Assembly: GCA_032718475.1 (NCBI GenBank)
Contig: JAUCBJ010008744.1
Coordinates: forward strand, 1-64,000
Length of the DNA: 64,000 nucleotides
Origin: Nemertoderma westbladi
Lineage: Eukaryota > Xenacoelomorpha > Nemertodermatida > Nemertodermatidae
Reading direction: 5' to 3'
Shown: positions 1-12,183 of the stretch, in pieces
How positions within the stretch are numbered: position 1 is the stretch's first letter
Layout: each line of letters begins with the position of its first letter
The notes under the pieces: generated by a model
The model's database searches: none
What the model saw: the letters and a program-made list of their open reading frames with translations, nothing else
What the model was told of the DNA's origin: nothing
Made by a program: the position numbers and the translations under genes

Positions 1-121
1 CGCATCCGTTGTTCGGTTCCATCTCTCTTGCAAGCTGTTTTCAGTGCCCGCTGCCCGATCTCACGCAAGCCATGGTGTCTGTTTCTCCATCTTTCTTAAA
101 CAGTCCTCAATGTCCACTCCA

Positions 122-149
122 CCCCCCCCCCCCCCCCCCCCCCCCCCCC
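122..149. repeat. Poly-C tract, 28 bp
   Basis: An uninterrupted run of 28 C. The flanking 1-361 contains no supportable gene. Several similar G/C runs recur in the window. Length at such a run may be an assembly estimate. Confidence 0.95.
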
Positions 150-365
150 TCGCAAACCGTTCACAGTATCAGTTGGCCATCTCTCCGTTCGTGTTGAATA
201 TATCACCACGCCCACACAACTCAGCAATATGCGGTGCCAGCTGCTGGCTGATATTGGAGAGGGGGCGACGAAAGATAGGTTAGTTACTACTGTACTAAAG
301 CAGTTTTAAACTGGTTAACAAGGTTACAAATTCGAGGAACTAAAGGTTAAGTTAAAAGTGTCCTG

Positions 366-843
366 AATGTCGGAGCTGCTGGAGCGGTTCACCCCGGTAT
401 CGGAGCTGCTGGAGCGGTTCACCCCAGCGTCGGAGCTGCTGGAGCGGTTCACCCCGGTGTCGGAGCGGTTTACCCGGGTGTCGGAACTGCTGGAGCGGTT
501 CACCCCGGTGTCGGAGCGGCTGGAGCGGTTCACCCCGGTGTCGGAGCTGCTGGAGCGGTTCACCCCAATGTCGGAGCTGTTCGCAGCGGTTCACCCCGGA
601 GTCGGAGCTGTCGGAGTGGTTAACCCTGGTATCGGAGCAGCCCGAGTGGTTCAACCCGGTGTCGGAGCTGCTGGAGCGGTTCACCCCGGTGTCGGAGCTG
701 CTGGAGCGGTTCACCCCGGTGTCGGAGCTGCCGGAGCGGTTCACCCCGGTGTCGGAGCTGCTGGAGCGGTTCACCCCGGTGTTGGAGCTGCTGGAGCGGT
801 TCACCCCTGTGTCGGAGCTGCTGGAGCGGTTCATCCTGGTGTC
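366..843 (+). repeat. 30-bp GC-rich minisatellite fused to LINE ORF
   Basis: About 16 tandem copies of a 30-bp unit that begins CGGAGCTGCTGGAGCGG and ends TTCACCCCGGTGT. Some copies are shortened to about 21 bp, and copies near 585-655 are diverged. The period is a multiple of three, so long frames stay open on both strands and give periodic peptides such as GVGAAGAVHP or NRSSSSDTGV. These peptides are by-products of the repeat. The array ends exactly where recognisable LINE protein starts, so it replaces the missing 5' part of the LINE. Confidence 0.93.
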
Positions 844-2436
844 GCGGGGAGAAGACTCAGCAAATTCGATGAGATAACGGCGGAGGAGGCAGACAAATTA
901 ATACGCGATTCAAGGACAACATCAAGTCCGCGGGATCCGCTACCTACATGGTTGCTGAAACTTTCAATCGCACCGCTACTTCTGGTTATAACGCTAATTA
1001 TAAATATTTCGTTGTCCGCTGCAAAGATGCCAGGGTGTCTGAAAGAGGCTGTCCTCACACCTGTCCTAAAGAAGGCTAGGTTAAACATGGAATTCCTCAA
1101 GAATTTTCGACCAGTATCCAATTTGCTATTCATATCAAAACTAGTAGAGAAAGTAGTGGGAAGTCAATTAATGCGTCACATGAACTTACACAATTTGGAT
1201 GAAGATATGCAAAGCGCTTACAAGAAATATCACGGTACCGAAACTGCATTATTAAATGTCATGGACGACATACTCACTGGCATCGATGGAGGATCAGTGT
1301 GTCTGCTCGTTGCTTTGGATCTTAGTGCGGCGTTCGACACTGTCGAACACAGCAAACTGCTCAATATTCTGGAACGTGAAATAGGGATTGATGGTTTGGC
1401 TCTAGAATGGTTCCGCTCATACCTATCGGAACGTTCGCAGCAGGTGCGCATTGGGGAATCGTATTCGAATAGTTTTGCACTCAAATACGGATTACCGCAG
1501 GGCTCTGTCCTTGGGCCACTACTATTCCGAATATACACCCGGTCTCTATCATCTGTCATTAAGCGGTATGGGTTGTATTACCATTTCTATGCTGATGATA
1601 CGCAATTGTACATTGTTTTTAAACGAGATGAGTTGACAAATGCCGTCGATATCTTGGAAAATTGCCTTAGAGATATACAACAGTGGATGCGTGAGTATTT
1701 CCTAAAGCTAAATACCGATAAAACAGAAATTATTCTACTCCAATCAAGGTTCGGTCCGCAAGTTGATGCACCTGTTATTACAGTTGGTAACGATACTGTG
1801 GGATGCAGCACATCAGCACGAAACATTGGCCTTATAATAGACTCTCATTTAACACTCGTGAAACAAGTGGGGGTGATTGTTAGAGAATCATTTTTCCACC
1901 TTCGGCGCCTATCAAAGATAAAACGTTACATGAGTAAAGAATGTCTACAGATTTTAATACACACGTTTATTTTAAGCAAAATTGACAATAACAACTCACT
2001 GTATTATGGACTACCAGGTACGGTGTTGAAGAGACTACAATATGTACAAAACTCGGCCGCTAGATTAGTTGCAGGGGTTAAGAAACGAGACCACATAACG
2101 CCAACCTTACGTGCACTTCACTGGTTACCTGTATGTCGCCGAATAGAATACAAAATTGCGTTGATAACGTATAAATGTCTACACGGTATGGCGCCTGATT
2201 ATTTGACGAAACGGCTGACCCCATACGCTCCTACTAGAAACTTACGGTCCAGTGAGCTAGAGTTGCTCCAACCCTCGCGCTATAGACTTACCCACTATGG
2301 CAAGAGGGCATTCTCCGTCGCTGCTCCCACCATATGGAACTCACTGCCTGTGGAACTCCGACAAACCGTTACAATCGGAGCATTTAAGAAAAAGTTAAAA
2401 ACGCATTATTTTAAATTGGAATATAACAATGATTAA
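367..2436 (+). CDS. Non-LTR retrotransposon reverse transcriptase, L2/CR1-like, 5'-truncated
   Basis: The open frame is 689 codons. The first ~160 are read-through of the 30-bp minisatellite, and LINE homology starts near 850. From there the frame is uninterrupted: an N-terminal RT region (LKNFRPVSNLLFISKL), motif A (ALDLSAAFDTVEHSKLL), motif B (YGLPQGSVLGPLLF), motif C with catalytic YADD (HFYADDTQLYI), motif D (LNTDKTEIILL), and the C-terminal block typical of CR1/L2 clades (ALHWLPVCRRIEYKIALITY, then AFSVAAPTIWNSLPVELRQ). It would reverse-transcribe its own RNA at a nicked target. The apurinic endonuclease domain and ORF1 are absent, so this copy cannot be autonomous. No stop or frameshift lies inside the RT, which suggests a fairly young insertion. 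Whether the fused frame is transcribed or translated is unknown. Confidence 0.92.
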   Translation: MSELLERFTPVSELLERFTPASELLERFTPVSERFTRVSELLERFTPVSERLERFTPVSELLERFTPMSELFAAVHPGVGAVGVVNPGIGAARVVQPGVGAAGAVHPGVGAAGAVHPGVGAAGAVHPGVGAAGAVHPGVGAAGAVHPCVGAAGAVHPGVAGRRLSKFDEITAEEADKLIRDSRTTSSPRDPLPTWLLKLSIAPLLLVITLIINISLSAAKMPGCLKEAVLTPVLKKARLNMEFLKNFRPVSNLLFISKLVEKVVGSQLMRHMNLHNLDEDMQSAYKKYHGTETALLNVMDDILTGIDGGSVCLLVALDLSAAFDTVEHSKLLNILEREIGIDGLALEWFRSYLSERSQQVRIGESYSNSFALKYGLPQGSVLGPLLFRIYTRSLSSVIKRYGLYYHFYADDTQLYIVFKRDELTNAVDILENCLRDIQQWMREYFLKLNTDKTEIILLQSRFGPQVDAPVITVGNDTVGCSTSARNIGLIIDSHLTLVKQVGVIVRESFFHLRRLSKIKRYMSKECLQILIHTFILSKIDNNNSLYYGLPGTVLKRLQYVQNSAARLVAGVKKRDHITPTLRALHWLPVCRRIEYKIALITYKCLHGMAPDYLTKRLTPYAPTRNLRSSELELLQPSRYRLTHYGKRAFSVAAPTIWNSLPVELRQTVTIGAFKKKLKTHYFKLEYNND

Positions 2437-2896
2437 TTTTTTATACGCAATGCATTTTTTAAACTCAATATTCAATTTACTTTCAGTTTTATCACATACG
2501 TCGAATTTGTTTTAGATAACTCCGCCAGCGTTCTTTTTCAATCACCCTTCGCATTCATTAGTTTCAACTCGGCCAGCCCTTATGTTTGTTCTTAACCCAG
2601 ATCTTGTCCGTTTTTTAATTAACGCATATTTTTTTAATTCATTGATTGCTTTAAGTTGAAGCGCCTAGAATATACAGCCCATAGTATTACAGCATCTTGA
2701 ATAGTATCGCCAATAACATTTTAACTTCAATTGATCGTTTTTAATCATGTTTTTAAGTTACAACCCATGTTTTTAGCTAACTGTTTAACGTAATTTAGTA
2801 TTTAGTAAATTTGGTCTGTATATTGTGGTTGTATTGTGCAGTTCTGTTGTACCAAGCGCCTTGATCTACTGCACTTTTGTAAAGGCGCTATATAAA

Positions 2897-2927
<31 letters not shown>

Positions 2928-2935
2928 AATGTCAA
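2437..2935 (+). mobile_element. LINE 3' UTR with stem-loop and (ATT)n tail
   Basis: This is the 3' untranslated part of the preceding LINE. Near its end AGCGCCTT (2855-2862) pairs with AAGGCGCT (2882-2889), closing an 18-20-nt loop. CTATATAAATC and about ten ATT units follow. A 3' stem-loop plus a short tandem tail is the usual RT recognition signal in L2/CR1-type LINEs. The tail runs directly into a 17-bp minisatellite. A related tail lies on the minus strand at 37586-37666. Confidence 0.85.
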
Positions 2936-3705
2936 TCAATCTGCCACTACAATCAATGCGCCACTACAATCAATGTGCCACTACAATCAATGTGCCAATA
3001 CAATCAATGTGCCACTACAATCAATGAGCCACTACAATCAATGTGCCACTACAATCAATGTGCCACTACAATCAATGTGCCACTACAATCAATGTGCCAC
3101 TACAATCAATGTGCCACTACAATCAATGTGCCACTACAATCAATGTGCCACTACAATCAATGTGCCACTACAATCAATGTGCCACTACAATCAATGAGCC
3201 ACTACAATCAATGTGCCACTACGATCAATGTGCCACTACAATCAATGTGCCACTACAATCAATGTGCCACTACAATCAATGCGCCACTACAATCAATGAG
3301 CCATTGCAATCAATGTGTCACTACAATCAATGAGCCACTACAATCAATCTGCCACTACAATCAATGTGCCACTACAATCAATGTGCCACTACAATCAATG
3401 TGCCAATACAATCAATGTGTCACTACAATCATTGTGCCACTGCATTCAGTGTGCCACTACAATCAATGTGCCACTACAATCAATGTGCCACTACAATCAA
3501 TGAGCCATTACAATCAATGTGTCACTACAATCAATGAGCCACTACAATCAATCTGCCACTACAATCAATGTGCCACTACAATCAATGTGCCACTACAATC
3601 AATGTGCCAATACAATCAATGTGTCACTACAATCATTGTGCCACTGCATTCAGTGTGCCACTACAATCAATGTGCCACTACAATCAATGTGCCACTACAA
3701 CATCA
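2936..3705. repeat. 17-bp minisatellite at LINE tail
   Basis: About 45 copies of the 17-bp unit TGCCACTACAATCAATG, with scattered substitutions (GAGCC, GTGTC, ATTGTGCC, CATTCAG). A larger block is duplicated: 3310-3495 repeats at 3514-3700. Because 17 is not a multiple of three but the unit lacks stops, several frames stay open and yield a 17-residue periodic peptide. I regard these as non-coding. Confidence 0.96.
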
Positions 3706-4075
3706 TTAAGCAAAGCAAACAAACAGATCAACTGGTTGGTACATTCCCTAACATTCATTATCTTGGAATGATAGTAAATATACTAATTATTATATACAAC
3801 ATAAACCTATATGATAGGATATACCGTTATAATTTCTACACCAAATGCTTGAGTTGTTAAAGAAAGCAAATAAAACAGTGTAATTATCCAATTAATTAAT
3901 TAAATTGACGAATACCCCGCCCAATGTAGTAGTACTGCGGCATTAATGTAAATGTCACCATCTGTCGCTGTCCCTGTGATAGAAACTCGAGCTAGTAGAA
4001 AGGTTGAAGGTGTGCTGCTATCCCGTTACCGTTTCGGAGGGCCCTTCCTCGTTCAGCGCTTACCCGAGTGGAACT
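3706..4075. other. Unique AT-rich spacer
   Basis: Spacer between two minisatellites. It includes a run of TTAAT units at about 3890-3903. No coding signal, tRNA or element ends were recognised. Confidence 0.6.
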
Positions 4076-4077
4076 AC

Positions 4078-6240
4078 CATCACCAATTTACACAGGCACC
4101 CCAACAGAAACACGAACTACTAACAGACATACTAACTATTTAACACCAATTTACACAGGCACCCCAACAGACACACGAACTATTTAACACCAATTTACAC
4201 AGGTACCCCAACAGACACACGAACTATTTAACACCAATTTACACAGGCACCCCAACAGACACACGAACTATTTAACAACAATTTACACAGGTACCCCAAC
4301 AGACACACGAACTATTTAACACCAATTTACACAGGTACCCCAACAGACACACGAACTATTTAACAATTTAACACCAATTTACACAGGCACCCCAACAGAC
4401 ACACAAAACTATTTAACACCAATTTACACAGGTACCCCAACAGACACACGAACTATTTAACACCAATTTACACAGGAACCCCCCCAGACACACAAATTAT
4501 TTAACACCAATTTACACAGGCACCCCAACAGACACACAAAACTATTTAACACCAATTTACACAGGTACCCCAACCGACACACGAACTATTTAACACCAAT
4601 TCACACAGGTACCCCAACAGACACACGAACAATTTAACACCAATTTACACAGGAACCCCCCCAGACACACAAATTATTTAACACCAATTTACACAGGCAC
4701 CCCAACAGACACACAAAACTATTTAACACCAATTTACACAGGTACCCCAACAGACACACGAACTATTTAACAATTTAACACCAATTTACACAGGCACCCC
4801 AACAGACACACAAAACTATTTAACACCAATTTACACAGGTACCCCAACAGACACACGAACTATTTAACAATTTAACACCAATTTACACAGGCACCCCAAC
4901 AGACACACAAAACTATTTAACACCAATTTACACAGGTACCCCAACAGACACACGAACTATTTAACAATTTAACACCAATTTACACAGGCACCCCAACAGA
5001 CACACAAACTATTTAACACCAATTTACACAGGCACCCCAACAGACACACGAACTATTTAACACCAATTTCCACAGGCACCCGAACAGACACACGAACTAT
5101 TTAACACCAATTTACACAGGCACCCCAAGAGACACACTAACTATTTAACACCAATTTACACAGGCACCCCAAAAGAAACACGAACTATTTAACACCAATC
5201 TACACAGGTACCCCAACAGACACACGAACTATTTAACACCAATATACACAGGCACCCCAAAAGAAACACGAACTATTTAACACCAATTTAAACAGGTACC
5301 CCAACAGACACACGAACTATTTAACACCAATTTACACAGGTACCCCAACAGACACACGAACTATTCAACACCAATTTACACAGGTACCCCAACAGACACA
5401 CGAACAATTTAACACCAATTTACACAGGCACCCCAACAGACTCACGAACTATTTAACACTAATTTACACAGGTACCCCAACAGACAAACGAACAATTTAA
5501 CACCAATTTACACAGGCACCCCAACAGACACACGAACTATTTAACACCAATTTACACAGGCACCCCAACAGACACACGAACTATTTAACACCTATTTACA
5601 CAGGCACCCCAACAGACACACAAACTATTTAAAACCATTGATTTACACAGGTACCCCAACAGACACACGAACAATTTAACACCAATTTACACAGGCACCC
5701 CAACAGACACACGAACTATTTAACACCAATTTACACAGGTACCCCAACAGACACACGAACAATTTAACACCAATTTACACAGGCACCCCAACAGACACAC
5801 GAACTATTTAACACCTATTTACACAGGCACCCCAACAGACACACAAACTATTTAAAACCATTGATTTACACAGGTACCCCAACAGACACACGAACAATTT
5901 AACACCAATTTACACAGGTACCCCAACAGACACACGAACAATTTAACACCAATTTACACAGGCACCCCAACAGACACACGAACTATTTAACACCTATTTA
6001 CACAGGCACCCCAACAGACACACAAACTATTTAAAACCAATTTACACAGGTACCCCAACAGACACACGAACTATTTAACACCAATTTACACAGCCACCTG
6101 AACATGAACATACACACGAACTATTTAACACCAATTTACACAGGCACCCCAACAGACACACGAACTATTTAACACCAATTTACACAGGCACCCCAACAGA
6201 AACACTAACTATTTAACACCAATTTACACAGGTACCCCAA
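4078..6240. repeat. 44-bp minisatellite
   Basis: About 49 copies of a 44-bp unit containing CACCAATTTACACAGG, then (C/T)ACCCCAACAGACACACGAA and CTATTTAA. Verified spacing: successive CACCAAT starts at 4144 and 4188. Variants include insertion of an extra AACAATTT, a CCATTGATTTACAC form near 5635 and 5858, and alternating GCACC/GTACC. Some two- to three-unit blocks are themselves repeated. No coding potential beyond a short frame at the left edge. Confidence 0.96.
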
Positions 6241-6252
6241 CGGTAAAGATTG

Positions 6253-6418
6253 TGTCTACAGAATAATGGGGCAGATTTTCAAAATTTTGCTGCAATCAAA
6301 AGTTATGACGTTACAAATGAAATTTTATCATAAAATTTTTTTTTTTTTTGAGATTGATGACGTCATAACTTCCGACGGAGGCAAAATTGTGAAAATACGG
6401 CCCATTATTCTGTAGACA
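6253..6418. repeat. Foldback inverted repeat (MITE-like), ~166 bp
   Basis: The left arm starts TGTCTACAGAATAATGGG at 6253 and the right arm ends CCCATTATTCTGTAGACA at 6418. The arms stay largely complementary inwards through an AAATTTTG-type block and GTTATGACGT/ACGTCATAAC. They enclose an AT-rich loop with a long T run. The result is an imperfect hairpin with arms of about 65-70 bp. It sits exactly at the end of the 44-bp array. No transposase lies inside, so it is probably a short non-autonomous element. Confidence 0.75.
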
Positions 6419-8256
6419 ATCCTCAGCTACAACCTCCCACATAAAAAATGAAATCCGTTAAGAAATGGCGGAGGAGATAGATTTTTAGTAAAAAATAAGC
6501 ACATCTAAGAAAAATGCAGGTAAACATTTGAGTTTGAATGTCGCACTAAACCTTTAATACCTTAATTATGAAACGGGAAAGGCGGGGGGAAATAAACCCT
6601 GCAATCGGGCGTGGTGTTTATTGTCCCCGAGAATAATTGACCTGCCGGTACTACCTTGGGGGGAGAAGAGCGCTGGTTCGATTACCTGCGAATCCGCAAA
6701 CGTACTGTATATTATAACTTGTTAAGACCACCAGGGAGGATACTACTGTACTAGGGCCAGACCGAACAGAAACTATCTGAGAGGTTTAGCAAGCATATAA
6801 GTCGGTCATCAATGGTTATAGAAGGCAAACCCCTGTCGACTATACCGATGTGCCAGAATTTTTATTGTGTGAATATTTCCGGGGTTGCGATTGGAAATCC
6901 TTTGGGATGACGTCGTTTCGGCAGTTTAGAGATAACAAACATAGAATACATGCGGAGGCTAATTATACATACAGTACGTTATTAGGGGTGTGGGTAAATT
7001 TTTTGGGAAATTTTACATAAATTAACTAAAGGTATATTTTTTCTGAGTCACGATATGGTGCGATGGTTGTACTGAGCGTATACTTGTACTTAACATTGTG
7101 ATATTTATTAAATGGAATAAATGGCCTGCAGCAGAAGCAAATACATGCAAAATTCGAATGCCCATATCTCAGCTATTTCCCAACCAAATTCAAATATTTT
7201 TACATATTTGGAATCCTTGCATGGCCAGCTTTCGACTAGTACCTACAAATCAAAATAAGGTTGAAGAATAACTATGGTGTAACCGGTGAAATATCGACGG
7301 AGACACATTTTTTAAACGTTTGTAGCTAAAGACCGAAAGCAAAAATAAAAATTCTGGCTCACCCAGTAAGGAGGAGGGAGATGAAACTAACTGTTTCAAA
7401 TTTCATGCAATCTAATTAAGATTTGTAGAAAAATTTGGGGGGGGGGGGGGGGGGGGCGTGTACCAGAATAACGACACTATATTCCAGGACATGCTGTATA
7501 TACAAACGGGCGCTAAAGAACTCCTAGTTTTCATACCGTACTGCTGTTTCTGCACTGCCGTACCTCGCTGTATGCTGAAAATACTGAATACTGCAATATG
7601 AATGCCTTGAAGTCAGTGTGTCGATTTTGAAATAAATTCATATTGGATGGCTGCCAGGAAGAAGAAACACGTGACTTCACTTCATATAATACGGCGACAA
7701 AGCATACCTTAACGGAAAGGGATATAAATATAGGCCTACCTCATGATACAACATTCATTCACATTGTTATAATCCTATAACATAAGTACTAGCCTATAAC
7801 ATAAGTACTAGAAGTACAAAGTATAACAGATCACATGCCTACTTATGTGACGTCATTGTTGCATTTGTTCAGCAGATGATGAATACGTTGAGGTGGACAC
7901 CCTCTATACAGTTAAGTAACCGCAATAAAAACTATTAATGTACGTATATAGATAGATATAATAGATATTATGCACTGCCAAGTATTCACAATACGAATCA
8001 TGATAATCATTAGTGTCCATTAAATCAATATATTCAATAAGCAACATAATACAAGAACGCCGCGCATTCCCATATTTATCATATTCGCATGAATGTATTG
8101 AGCATGATTGCCTACTGCAAAAGCAAAATAATACATAATTAATTAATGTACGAGAGTAATGAGTATATAGTAAGTCAGGAAAGAAATGGGGTCACAGTGT
8201 CGAAATAAATCAAGGTAAGGTGTAGGTGGCCTCGTTATGCCCATGTCACGCCCGTG

Positions 8257-8309
8257 TGTGGGGGTGGGGGGAGAGGGGGGGTGGGGTGGGGGGGGGGGGG
8301 GGGGGGGGT

Positions 8310-8338
<29 letters not shown>
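8257..8338. repeat. G-rich homopolymer block, ~80 bp
   Basis: Nearly continuous G with occasional T or A, including two pure runs each longer than 20. It is strongly G-quadruplex-prone on the plus strand. The Pro/His frame on the opposite strand is an artefact of this tract. Confidence 0.95.
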
Positions 8339-8340
<2 letters not shown>

Positions 8341-11300
8341 GGCACTCATTAAAACAAGAGTAAAGCGGATCCCACCAAGATCCCAGAAAGAATGATTATT
8401 CGCTGAGAGATTAGCAGTTGCTGGTTACATAAATATATAAGAAAAATAAATGAATAAAATTCGCGGAATATAAAGAAGGTTAATAAACTTGTATATTTCC
8501 ATAAAGAATTAAAGCGGTCTGAAATTTAAAATGGATATTTATTTTAAAATTACAATTTTCATAAAAAGTATTAGAATGTCAGGAATAATGTATTATTAAT
8601 CTTACAACGGATACCTCAGCTGCCAGGAATTCATTAATGTAAATGTAATCAACAGGTCCGGTTCATTTATTACATAATAAAATAAAATATATCAAATAGG
8701 CAAATTCGCTATATAGATTACGAATATTTGTGTAATTGTTGGTTGTGCAATAAATCAATATACTTCAAATACAATCCGAAACCAACTGGGACCAACTCCC
8801 TATTATCATAGGACATCCCTCACGGGAGCTGCGTGAGTAGTACAACTTATCAGCCACCAAACCAAAGTCAGTTAGAAAACGTGATTCTTTCTGCAAAGTA
8901 AGCATAAATAACAGAAACAAACATTTCATTGTTCAAAAGCAATCAAGGAAAAATTATGGATGCTGAGAAAAATTATTATCGCGAGGTCACTAACCTTTCT
9001 TGAAACATTGGGATGGAAGCTATAACCAGGAGTAGTTAGTGTGAAGGATTCCAAGTACTCTAAGAAACTCCCTGCTGGTTTAAATCCAAGGAATGGATTG
9101 AGCAAGGCTTTTTCAGAGTAGCTCTCCCTCCCCCATGCGCAACAATATGCATAAATAACTCAAGTTATTGTGGAACAATGGTACGATAGCAAGGTTTCTG
9201 TGTATTTCATTCGAATTAACCCAAATAATTCCATGAACGTGTAAGTAATTTCATCTTTTCATTAAATTACTGGTAATTGAGTTATTGTTGCACCAGTTGT
9301 TGAGTTACGTATTAGGATGATAAGGTTCCCCCACGTATTAGGATAATAAGGTTCCCCCTGCCAAACCCCCCGCTATTGTTAAAAACGGATAACGTAATCC
9401 TGGTTGATTTGGGAAATTTAAATACAATGATGGAGACAAATTAACAAATAATGCCATCCTAACAAAAATGGTAAGAAAAACTTCGAAGAAATAATGGAGT
9501 TCAAAAACTAAAGGGTTCGTTGTCCCATCCGAATTAAAACGACGAATCGACACATCGACGAATTAGCATTGTTAATTAACAGTGGCACATTGATATGCAA
9601 AACAATAAACGAAAATCAATAGAAGAGGTTCACTTTAATATTTAATAGTAATCAGTTGTTATTAAATTAGCTTTTCCCTCTTCTTGGAGATAGGATTGAA
9701 TTTAGATACCTTGAAGAGCCCCCCTACCCCCCCCCCCCTTCCTACGTATACATAATCATAATTTTGAAGTTGTTCTAGATGTTATCAATTTTGTGTCCCG
9801 TGTTTCTATTAAACTTCCACCCCTCCTGGGGAGGAGACAAATTAAAGGAGGCAACTTAAATAAACATTATTTACAACTATCGCTGTCCATCTGTGTTTAT
9901 TTGTCCACACGAATAATATAATATAAGTTATACAAATATAATATACATTATATATAATACCAGTAATTAATAGCAACTAATAGTAACTAGAACACTATCG
10001 TTATCGGTTTAGGTTAGTATGGGTGGGTAAATAGACCAGTCAATCATTTATTAGTTTACGAAAGGTAAAAATATAAAAGATAATAATTGGTAACCGTTTA
10101 GAACTATATTTACTTTATGATCGGATAAAGTAGCACTTTATATGATTACAGTACCTGTGGTTTTCAAATCCGAACGTAATTAGGATTGCAATAAAGTCGA
10201 AATAGGAAACCACACCATACATTACGAAATTTTAGCCGTTAGTTGAAACAGTACGACAAAAGAGGTATATTATTATAATAAGAGAGACCAATGCAATAGA
10301 AATAGTACCGGTATACTATACCTACTGAGGGTAATACGAATATTTCCTGACAACTTGACAAGTTGATTTTGCTAGCTTCCTGCTGGCCAGTCCGGCCTGA
10401 AGCAGTGGTCGCGGTAGATTCACGATGGACTACCGACAATAGTTGTCCGGTTTCCTGACATGGAAACGCTGATATATCATCTATTTTTATACACGCTAAC
10501 ACTCATATGTTCTGGTAGGTAGATGGACTGGCCTCTGTGTGCATTATAAGCACTTCAGACTGAATTCTAATGTAAGGTAATGTATAACGTAAGGTTTCTG
10601 TTTTCAATTAAATTTTGTCTGAAAAAAAATGTCTCGCATTGCGCGTCTATTAATGACTCCGGTCTCAATTAAAGAAAAATAACGCGTAATATATGCTATG
10701 GATGGTACATAAAGTAAGATTAGTTGACTGTACAATTATAACTGTTATATAAAGTGGCCTATACTAAAACCAACTGGGTGAATAAATTTAAAGTTCCAAA
10801 CTTTAATCACAATTATTTATTTAATAGCCTGTATATTAACAACTGTAACTGTATATAATTCGGCTATGTACTGTAATGTAATAAAGTGCTTCACGTAGGA
10901 TAGAGTACCTAATTTTATAATATTTGAAAACATTACTCGCTGGAGAAAAATTGTGTATATCTGTAATATTAATTCGATACTTTTCAACCAACAATAATTT
11001 TTGACAAACCGTCACATAGAAACATTATACTATGATACCTAAGAAAATCTCAAAAGAATATTTGAAACCAACACGAAAAAGAACCATGGCGGAAGCACCT
11101 ATTGCATCAAAATTTAATCAAGTGCCACAAATTAATGAATAAATTACCTTCAACGATGAAAAAATACCATATGAATAAAAAAATTAATATTACAACAAAT
11201 ATAATTTAACATATTATTAATTACTATTTATTATTAATATCGTTATTAAGTAACTAACTTATTATACCGGCGAGCCATAAGTACTATACAATAATAACAG

Positions 11301-11562
11301 AAACGAGATAGAATAAAAATACCTTGGTGAATAATTAGTGATATTTTGATTAATACAGGCACGAAAATTTACGATGTAAAATTATTTGATATTTAAACAT
11401 TAGTATTGGTTAAAAAAAATAATAGTTATAATATTGTTATATATTATTAGTATATTTCCGAAGGTTATTGAGTGGCGGGTGGGTGGGGGTGGTTCTGTGG
11501 GAGTTGGAATCTACTGGGTTTGATATTTTTGTGTGGAAGTAAAGCCATCATGGGAAGAAACA

Positions 11563-11591
11563 CCCCCCCCCCCCCCCCCCCCCCCCCCCCC
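11563..11591. repeat. Poly-C tract, 29 bp
   Basis: An uninterrupted C run in otherwise AT-rich DNA, one of about ten such runs in the window. Confidence 0.95.
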
Positions 11592-12159
11592 ACATATCAA
11601 CAAAATTGGATACCCTGATTTAGTTTTTTTGTATTTGTACATGTATTTTGAATTTTATGAAGATGTTGTAAGTCAAAATTATATACTAATAAACCCTTAA
11701 AATAATAGCTTTGTTAGATATAAATATTAAACGAATTATAAAAAAAAGTAGGCCAACATAAAAATTACCGCTGGCAAAATTCTACAAATTTACATGAACA
11801 TAATATATAACAGCTGAATGACATTGTTAAGTGTTTACACTAAATGATTGATATGTTGATTAAAATGTTACCGGTATGTGATGTTACAATCGCATATTAA
11901 ATTGGGATATTAAGTTAAAACAATAATATTGCATTTCTACAGTAATACAAAAACACATATATACTACGACCTGATAAAGAAAATCATATTGTCTGAAGGT
12001 TTCGCTGATTGAAACTTATATAAGGAAAATCAGAGTATATAACTTGCAGTATTTTTCTCAAGCGAAGAAAATTAACATGAGAAAAATGCTGTTTTTGCCA
12101 CCAATAACGTGAAGATACTTGTTGATCAGTGTTGTCACTTTTTACATCAATCAATTGTA

Positions 12160-12183
12160 AGGCGAGGCGAGGCGAGGCGAGGC
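12160..12183. repeat. (GGCGA)n microsatellite
   Basis: About five copies of the pentamer GGCGA. G18 at 12312-12329 follows nearby. The stretch from there to about 13150 holds no gene that I can support. A short frame at 12938-13144 has no recognisable features. Confidence 0.85.

Larger units (their letters stand above)
6419..12155. other. Gene-free AT-rich region with G/C homopolymers
   Basis: No frame here has recognisable domains or plausible codon content. Visible structure: G20 at 7437-7456; an almost pure G block at 8257-8338; C12 at 9727-9738; C29 at 11563-11591; a tandem AAGTACTAG/CATAAGTACTAG motif near 7790-7810; and a duplicated TAGGAT(G/A)ATAAGGTTCCCCC at 9313-9359. The short frames at 8143, 9338 and 10239 on the minus strand look random or are poly-G translations. 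Confidence 0.6.

Noticed and set aside
324-834. Ser/Asn-rich minus-strand frames (NRSSSSDTGV repeats)
   Set aside because: Antisense reading of the 30-bp minisatellite whose period keeps all frames open.
2973-3860. Up to 244-codon Cys/Asn/Gln-rich frames
   Set aside because: They are translations of the stop-free 17-bp minisatellite in several frames, with period 17 residues and no initiation or splice context.
6685-6710. Possible tRNA/SINE B box (GGTTCGATTAC)
   Set aside because: No matching A box or tRNA fold around it.
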